From Sphingobium herbicidovorans (GTDB lineage: Bacteria; Pseudomonadota; Alphaproteobacteria; Sphingomonadales; Sphingomonadaceae), in NCBI RefSeq assembly GCF_002080435.1, contig NZ_CP020538.1, positions 2,855,835 to 2,919,834 on the forward strand: DNA of 64,000 bases. Direction: 5' to 3'. This document shows positions 62,171-64,000 of this stretch, piece after piece. Each line of letters opens with the position of its first letter. Position 1 is the first letter of the stretch. A program made the translations under genes and the position numbers. Below the pieces are notes generated by a model. The model searched no databases, was not told where the DNA came from, and saw nothing but the letters and a program-made list of their open reading frames with translations.

Positions 62171-62214
62171 ATGTCGTTCACCATCCTGCCTAATGTCGTT
62201 CACCATCCTGCCTA
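62171..62214. repeat. Exact 22-bp tandem duplication at a start codon
   Basis: The 22-base unit beginning ATGTCGTTCACCATCCTG and ending CCTA occurs twice without a gap. It covers the start of the deacetylase-like gene. Since 22 is not a multiple of three, the older ATG at 62164 now runs into a TAA after nine codons, while the ATG opening the first copy reads into the gene. Confidence 0.97.
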
Positions 62215-63088
62215 TGTCTCCCCGGCAACAGCGGGAAGCCGATTTCGCTTCGATAAATATGGGCTTGTTATGGAAGCGCTTGCGCTAGGCAAGGCTACCT
62301 TTACCGTCCATGAACCCGATCCCATGCCCCGCCGATGGATAGAAGCGGTGCATGATCCCGCCTATGTGGAAGAGGTGGCTACGCTCAACGTTCCCCCCGA
62401 AAAGGAGCGGCGGATCGGCTTTCCGGTGACTGACCGAGTCATGCGCCGGTCTATGCTTTCCCCCGGCGGCACATGGGCGGCGGCGAAGCTGGCGATGGCG
62501 CATGGCTATGCCGCCAATGCAGCGGGCGGCAGCCATCATGCGCTGTACGACGGCGGGGCAGGATATTGCGTGTTCAACGATCTCGCCATCGCCGCCAACC
62601 GGTTGATCGTTGAAGGAGAGGCGCGCCGCATCCTGATTCTGGACCTGGACGTGCATCAGGGGGATGGCACCGCGCAACTGCTGGCGGGGCGGGATGACAT
62701 CTTCACCCTTTCGATCCACGCGGAAAAGAACTTTCCCGTTCGCAAGGCGGTTTCGTCATTGGACATCGCGCTGGCGGATGGTGTCGGGGATGGAGACTAT
62801 ATGGCCGCGCTCATGGATGTGCTCCCGGACACGCTCGAGCATTTTGCGCCGGACCTGATCCTTTATCAGGCAGGTGTCGATCCTCATGTGGACGACAGGC
62901 TTGGCCGCCTGTCGCTGACCGACGAGGGGCTGGAGGCACGGGACCGGGCGGTGATGCGCGAGGCGCGGCGGCGGGGCGTGCCGCTCGCCAGCACCATGGG
63001 CGGCGGCTATGGCGAGGACAGGATGGTTGTCGCCCGTCGCCACGCCGCCTGCATGGTCCGTCTGGCCGAGGAGGCGGTATCGCCTTAG
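62171..63088 (+). CDS. Histone deacetylase-like (class IV) amidohydrolase
   Basis: 305 residues. The zinc and catalytic residues of the arginase/deacetylase fold are visible: [15 protein letters not shown] (His-His), [15 protein letters not shown] (Asp, His) and [14 protein letters not shown] (Asp). Bacterial members deacetylate polyamines or other small acetylated molecules. The N-terminus [18 protein letters not shown] is new: without the tandem duplication it would read [13 protein letters not shown], the family form. SD-like GGAAAAG is spaced for the old ATG. Confidence 0.92.
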   Translation: MSFTILPNVVHHPAYVSPATAGSRFRFDKYGLVMEALALGKATFTVHEPDPMPRRWIEAVHDPAYVEEVATLNVPPEKERRIGFPVTDRVMRRSMLSPGGTWAAAKLAMAHGYAANAAGGSHHALYDGGAGYCVFNDLAIAANRLIVEGEARRILILDLDVHQGDGTAQLLAGRDDIFTLSIHAEKNFPVRKAVSSLDIALADGVGDGDYMAALMDVLPDTLEHFAPDLILYQAGVDPHVDDRLGRLSLTDEGLEARDRAVMREARRRGVPLASTMGGGYGEDRMVVARRHAACMVRLAEEAVSP

Positions 63089-63096
63089 TTTACGCC

Positions 63097-63669
63097 CTAG
63101 TGCAGCGTCCCGTTATCCACGGGCGCGGCGATGTGGCTTTCCATCAGCCGGGCAGCGATCAGCCCGGCAGCGGCCAAGGCGAGGAAATCGCTGAAGGCGA
63201 GATAAAGGATATAGCCCCACGGCGCGTGGTTCGCGACGGCCTGGCCGATGTCCAGCCACAGGACGGCGGCCAGCGAGAAAAGGATCGCGGTGCGGGCGCG
63301 GCTGCCGAAATCAGCGGCGGTGAACCGCAGGGCGAAGGCGATCACCGTTCCTGCCGCCAGCGCCAGGATCAGTCCGCCGATCAAGGCCGAACTGTCGGTG
63401 ACCGGAAAGCCGCTATTGTTATAGAAGATCGTGGCGATCGGCCCCTTGCCGTACAGGATGGTTCCCTGCGCGCTCGCGGGATCGGGGACCACATAGACGC
63501 CCGTGCCAGTCTGGGTCAGCGCCTGTGCCAGAGCGGCCTGCAGGTTGGCGCTCGCGCCTTCCCCGGCCCGGTGATAGGCGATGGCGCTGAGCGGCGTTCG
63601 CCAGAACAGGAAGTTGATCACGTAAAGGGCAAAGCCCCCCAAAAGCCCGCCGGCTACCGTTCTTACCAT
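63097..63669 (-). CDS. Membrane protein of unknown function
   Basis: 190 residues. An N-terminal helix (MVRTVAGGLLGGFALYVINFLFW), a periplasmic part of about 65 residues (GTGVYVVPDPASAQGTI, GKGPIATIFYNNSGFP) and three further helices (LIGGLILALAAGTVIAFAL, TAILFSLAAVLWLDIG, FLALAAAGLIAARL). AGGAGG lies six bases before the ATG. I do not recognise a family. Convergent with the deacetylase-like gene, eight bases apart. Confidence 0.82.
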   Translation of the reverse strand: MVRTVAGGLLGGFALYVINFLFWRTPLSAIAYHRAGEGASANLQAALAQALTQTGTGVYVVPDPASAQGTILYGKGPIATIFYNNSGFPVTDSSALIGGLILALAAGTVIAFALRFTAADFGSRARTAILFSLAAVLWLDIGQAVANHAPWGYILYLAFSDFLALAAAGLIAARLMESHIAAPVDNGTLH

Positions 63670-63743
63670 ATGCCCTCCTGTTCCGGTTTACCTTTCGGCA
63701 CAGCAGGAAACGCGGATGGAGCGAAATCTTTCCGGTGGCGAAA

Positions 63744-64000
63744 TCAATCGGGCTGGCGCGCGGCTTTCTCGGCGATGCCCGACACGCCTTCGCGCCGGTC
63801 TAGTTCGTCGAGCACGGCGTCAAGCGGAACGTCCATGTCGGCCAGCAGCACAAGCAGGTGAAAGAGCAGGTCGGCGCTCTCCCCGATCGCGCCTTCGCGG
63901 TCGGAAGCCATGGCGGCGATCACGGTTTCGACGGCTTCCTCGCCCACCTTCTGGGCAATCTTGCCCCGGCCGCGCGCCGTGAGCTTGGCCACATAGGACT
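63744..64000 (-). CDS. hisE: Phosphoribosyl-ATP pyrophosphohydrolase, N-terminus beyond window
   Basis: About 85 C-terminal codons are seen. SYVAKLTARGRGKIAQKVGEEAVE and AIGESADLLFHLLVLLADM are diagnostic of HisE, an all-alpha MazG-like enzyme that performs the second step of histidine synthesis. A GTG within the frame (63992) lies in conserved sequence, so the true start is outside the window. Confidence 0.94.
   Translation of the reverse strand, partial: SYVAKLTARGRGKIAQKVGEEAVETVIAAMASDREGAIGESADLLFHLLVLLADMDVPLDAVLDELDRREGVSGIAEKAARQPD

Noticed and set aside
1..64000. CRISPR arrays, tRNA/rRNA genes, prophage or insertion-sequence genes
   Set aside because: No regularly spaced repeats, no cloverleaf sequences, no rRNA motifs, and no integrase or transposase motifs were seen on either strand.

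Overview
The window is chromosomal DNA from a high-GC alphaproteobacterium, most likely a sphingomonad (Sphingobium/Sphingomonas type). I infer this from the F0 ATP synthase cluster carrying both b and b' subunits and lying apart from F1 genes, the ATP12 assembly chaperone, the Caulobacter-style Flp/Tad pilus locus, a GGAAC-N16-CGTT (EcfG-type) promoter, and many small proteins of sphingomonad type. No rRNA, tRNA, CRISPR array, transposase or prophage was seen. Coding density is high, translational coupling by ATGA overlaps is common, and non-ATG starts are frequent.

Layout, left to right. 0-0.5 kb: radC (cut by the window edge), divergent from ydbH-ynbE-ydbL, an envelope lipid-transport set. 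4.6-7.3 kb: the F0 operon atpI-atpB-atpE-b'-b, ending in a strong terminator. 7.5-9.5 kb: uvrC. 9.5-13.3 kb: an orphan NarX/DesK-type sensor kinase and a polytopic membrane protein separated by unusually long, repeat-bearing intergenic DNA. 13.3-26.0 kb: a complete tad locus (flp, cpaB, cpaC, small lipoprotein, tadG, two tadE-like genes, cpaE, cpaF, tadB, tadC, two TPR proteins, prepilin peptidase). 26-29.6 kb: purC and purS-purQ on the minus strand with a TauE/SafE exporter between them. 29.9-34.0 kb: a trehalose operon otsB-GH15-otsA (minus). 34-38.2 kb: parC and a PAS-GGDEF-EAL protein. 38.1-41.1 kb: a coupled minus-strand set of GNAT, DUF1285, Nudix and cca. 41.2-50.6 kb: folB, a 2OG-Fe(II) oxygenase, an EVE protein, small envelope proteins, a decayed cupin, a phospholipid methyltransferase-like gene, an ABC exporter, MATE and DUF808 membrane proteins, and a small stress-type cluster around a divergent promoter. 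50.6-64 kb: glutaminyl cyclase, ygfZ, dihydroorotase, rarD, crcB, a tightly coupled run rluA-type/paiB/HAD/membrane protein/ATP12, two L,D-transpeptidase-type genes, a histone-deacetylase-like hydrolase, a membrane protein and hisE (cut by the edge).

The most notable sequence-level observations concern translation starts and gene integrity. Two genes (GH15 and rarD) keep conserved N-terminal sequence upstream of every canonical start codon and appear to begin at AUA and CUG. The deacetylase-like gene has an exact 22-bp tandem duplication across its start that kills the older ATG and creates a new one. cca is split by one missing base in a six-C run. A cupin gene is dead. A palindromic GGAAC-N16-CGTT element reads as a general-stress promoter on both strands. 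Two conserved-looking small membrane ORFs (49 and 43 codons) fill gaps. No wholly new multi-gene system could be demonstrated from sequence alone.
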